Shown here one piece after another: positions 7,482 to 9,298 of a stretch of DNA of 9,298 nt. The translations under genes and the position numbers were made by a program. Under the pieces are notes generated by a model, which ran no database searches, was not told the origin of the DNA, and saw only the letters and a list, made by a program, of their open reading frames with translations. This DNA comes from Acidobacteriaceae bacterium (GTDB taxonomy: Bacteria; Acidobacteriota; Terriglobia; Terriglobales; Acidobacteriaceae). The stretch spans positions 1 through 9,298 of the forward strand of contig DAICZO010000397.1 of NCBI GenBank assembly GCA_027311125.1, given 5' to 3'. How positions within the stretch are numbered: position 1 is the stretch's first letter; the number at the start of each line of letters is the position of its first letter.

Positions 7482-7700
7482 CTACTTGTAGCGGTAGACA
7501 ATGCGGCCGCGGTTGAGATCGTACGGGCTGAGCTCAATCGCGACGCGGTCGCCGGGGAGGATACGGATGAAGTTTTTACGCATACGACCGGATACGTGCG
7601 CAAGGGCCTGATGCTTGTTCTCAAGCTCGACCTTGAACATCGCATTTGGCAGGGTCTCTACGACCACCGCCATGACTTCAATTGCATCTTCCTTCGACAA
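7482..7700 (-). CDS. infA: Translation initiation factor IF-1
   Basis: IF-1 is a small OB-fold protein that blocks the A site of the 30S subunit during initiation. The 72-residue product has the normal length and includes AMFKVELEN (20-28), HVSGRMRKNFIRILPGDRV (35-53) and SPYDLNRGRIVYRYK (58-72). The start codon is TTG at 7698-7700. Family alignment from memory (SKEDAIEVMAVV) and a strong ribosome binding site support it, and no ATG lies nearby upstream in frame. The first internal ATG (residue 10) would remove the first strand of the barrel. It lies between map and rpmJ, as in many Gram-positive and acidobacterial clusters. Confidence 0.97.
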   Translation of the reverse strand: MSKEDAIEVMAVVVETLPNAMFKVELENKHQALAHVSGRMRKNFIRILPGDRVAIELSPYDLNRGRIVYRYK

Positions 7701-7703
7701 ACG

Positions 7704-7712
7704 ATCTCCTTT
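7704..7712 (-). promoter_or_regulatory. Shine-Dalgarno site for the TTG start of infA
   Basis: On the - strand this reads AAAGGAGAT, with its GGAG core (7706-7709) 5 nt before TTG 7698-7700. The good match and spacing fix the rare start codon. Confidence 0.85.
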
Positions 7713-7760
7713 GGAACGATCGAGGCGTAGCCCCGGGTTTCCATACTGCTACCTACATGG

Positions 7761-7783
7761 CTCTGTACGTACGACATACAGAG
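7761..7783 (-). other. Inverted repeat in the map-infA spacer
   Basis: CTCTGTA (7761-7767) pairs with TACAGAG (7777-7783) around a nine-base centre containing the palindrome CGTACG. It lies about 60 nt upstream of the infA start in the 117-nt spacer 7701-7817. It could be an RNA hairpin, an operator-like dyad or chance. There is no T-tract, and no promoter I trust lies beside it. Confidence 0.35.
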
Positions 7784-7817
7784 TACATTTCATGATAACC
7801 CTTTTTCCGCCAATTTC

Positions 7818-8567
7818 CTAGCGGGTGAGGACCTGGGGGCCATCTTTTGTGATGGCGACAGTCTGCTCGAAGTGCGCGCTGTAGCTTCCGTCGACGGTGA
7901 CGGCGGTCCAGCCGTCGGGGAGGACACGGACTTCGGGCTTGCCGGCGTTGATCATAGGCTCGATGGCGAGGACCATTCCTGCTTTGAGGCGGGGGCCTTT
8001 GCCGGCGGGGCCGAAGTTGGGGACCTGGGGGTCTTCGTGCATGGAGCGGCCGATGCCGTGGCCGACGAACTCGCGGACGACGCCAAAGCCCTGGGCCTCG
8101 CAGATCTGCTGGACGGCGTGGGAGATGTCGCCGAGGCGTCCGCCGACCTGGCACTGGAGGATGGCAGCTTCGAGGGAGGCGAGGGTGACGGTGAGGAGCT
8201 TCTGGGTGGGTTCGCTGACCTTGCCTACAGGGTAGGTGACGGCGGCGTCGGAGTAGAAGCCGTCGACGATGCAGCCGCAGTCGATGGAGAGGATGTCGCC
8301 CTCTTTGAGGATGCGTTTTTCGCTGGGCATGCCGTGGACGACCTCGTTGTTGATGGAGGTGCAGAGCGCGGAGGGATAGCCGTGGTAGCCCTTGAAGGCG
8401 GCGACGGCGTGCAGCTCGGCGATCTTGGCGACGGCGATGCGCTCGAGGTCCATGGTGGAGGCACCGGGGACGACATGGGGCGCGATGGCGTTGTGGACCT
8501 TGCGGAGGACAGCGCCGGAGATGCGCATCTTTTCGATCTCGGCAGCGGTTTTGATGAGGATAGCCAT
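7818..8567 (-). CDS. map: Type I methionine aminopeptidase
   Basis: This enzyme removes the initiator methionine from nascent proteins after deformylation when the second residue is small. The 249-residue product is a single M24 catalytic domain of normal type I length without an N-terminal extension. The metal ligands are all present: D96 (SIDCG), D107 (YSDAA), H170 (VGHGIG), E203 (AIEP) and E234 (HFEQTV). H78 (VVHGM) and H177 (MHEDP) are the usual substrate-side histidines. It starts 25 nt after the adk stop. No clear ribosome binding site is visible before ATG 8567, so translation may be coupled to adk. The order adk-map-infA is typical of ribosomal clusters outside the enterobacteria. Confidence 0.97.
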   Translation of the reverse strand: MAILIKTAAEIEKMRISGAVLRKVHNAIAPHVVPGASTMDLERIAVAKIAELHAVAAFKGYHGYPSALCTSINNEVVHGMPSEKRILKEGDILSIDCGCIVDGFYSDAAVTYPVGKVSEPTQKLLTVTLASLEAAILQCQVGGRLGDISHAVQQICEAQGFGVVREFVGHGIGRSMHEDPQVPNFGPAGKGPRLKAGMVLAIEPMINAGKPEVRVLPDGWTAVTVDGSYSAHFEQTVAITKDGPQVLTR

Positions 8568-8592
8568 AAGGTTTGGACGGTTCCGGGGCGCG

Positions 8593-9298
8593 TCAGGCTT
8601 GACGAAGGTGAAGGAGCGCTGCGTTGATGGCGGCGGTGACCTGATCGACGGGCTGGTCGCCGTTGACTTCCTGAAAGCGACCGAGCTTGCGATAGTGTTC
8701 CACGACGGGAGCGGTCTGGGTGTCGAAGGTCTTCATGCGCTCGGTGAAGACGGCTTCGGAGTCGTCGGGGCGCTGGACGAGCACGGAGCCATCGACGTCG
8801 CAGAGGCCGGAGGTTGCGGGGGGATTGGAGTAGATGTTGTAGATGCGTCCGGCGGGCGAGATGCGGCGGCCGGTGATGCGGTGCAACAGGTGGTCGTAGC
8901 TGACGACGATGCTGATAGCGACGACGGGCAGGGTCTGCGGCGTGGCGGCGAGGTGCTGGGCGAGCCACTCGGCCTGATTGATGGTACGGGGAAAGCCGTC
9001 GAGGATGTAGCCACGGTGGGTATCGGGCTGGGCGAGGCGGTCGGCGACCATCTGATTGACGAGGTCGTCTGAGACGAGCTGGCCCTGCTCCATGAGCGAC
9101 TTGGCGGTCTTGCCGAGCGGGGTGCCGCTGGCGATATTGGCACGCAGTATGTCTCCGGTGGAGATCTGGGGGATGCCGTGAGCAGCCATGAGGAGCTTGG
9201 CCTGGGTGCCTTTGCCTACGCCGGGGGCACCGAGAAGGAGAACCGGCCCGGGCAGGAAGTTGCTGTCTGCCGAGGCCGGTTTTGTATTTGCTGAGTTG
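8593..9298 (-). CDS. adk: Adenylate kinase (5' end outside the window)
   Basis: Adenylate kinase interconverts ATP + AMP and 2 ADP in the cytosol. The reading frame is open to the window edge, giving 234 visible residues; the true start lies beyond 9298. Numbered from the first complete codon, the P-loop GAPGVGKGT is at 23-31, the AMP-binding segment STGDILR begins near 46, GYILDGFPRT is at 96-105, and the LID domain begins with GRRISPAGRIY at 143-153, followed by RPDD (176-179). The LID is the long type with only one cysteine, so no zinc knuckle. The ATG at 9189 lies after the P-loop and cannot be the start. At least 22 residues precede the P-loop glycine, more than the six or so usual for this family, and they are rich in Ser, Ala, Asn and Pro. 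Confidence 0.96.
   Translation of the reverse strand, partial: NSANTKPASADSNFLPGPVLLLGAPGVGKGTQAKLLMAAHGIPQISTGDILRANIASGTPLGKTAKSLMEQGQLVSDDLVNQMVADRLAQPDTHRGYILDGFPRTINQAEWLAQHLAATPQTLPVVAISIVVSYDHLLHRITGRRISPAGRIYNIYSNPPATSGLCDVDGSVLVQRPDDSEAVFTERMKTFDTQTAPVVEHYRKLGRFQEVNGDQPVDQVTAAINAALLHLRQA

Noticed and set aside
7872..8627. A 251-residue acidic + strand frame
   Set aside because: It is antisense to map and has the Gly/Asp/Val-rich composition of a reverse reading of GC-rich codons.

Overview
This window is high-GC bacterial chromosome. Its gene content and protein sequences fit a group 1 acidobacterium (Terriglobia, e.g. the Edaphobacter/Granulicella/Terriglobus group). That placement rests on recognising the RpoA, IF-1 and adjoining protein sequences from memory, not on a search. 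Most of the window is conserved core genome. I see no phage, IS element, CRISPR array, tRNA or rRNA, and no sign of recent transfer.

Left part, + strand (1-3602). A strong hairpin terminator (16-48) closes a gene lying outside the window. Next come an M24 'pita-bread' metallopeptidase (104-1282), a three-helix membrane protein of unknown function (1322-1735) and a 58-residue two-helix membrane protein (1732-1908) whose GTG start overlaps the preceding stop. These three probably form one transcript. A 233-bp spacer that can fold into a long imperfect hairpin precedes a GAF-PAS-GGDEF diguanylate cyclase (2142-3602) with an intact active site and inhibitory I-site.

Junction (3603-3673). The two gene blocks converge on a 12-bp hairpin flanked by an A-tract and a T-tract, which can terminate both strands.

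Right part, - strand (3674-9298). This is the distal end of the spc/alpha ribosomal cluster, in transcription order adk (cut by the window edge) - map - infA - rpmJ - rpsM - rpsK - rpsD - rpoA - rplQ. The genes supply adenylate kinase, N-terminal methionine removal, initiation factor 1, ribosomal proteins L36, S13, S11, S4 and L17, and the RNA polymerase alpha subunit. Most spacers here are 114-171 nt, unusually long for this cluster, and several carry hairpins. Two of them (rpsK-rpsD and rpsD-rpoA) carry copies of the same palindrome, related by a compensatory base-pair change. That is the most interesting non-coding signal in the window. No stretch over 300 bases lacks a gene.
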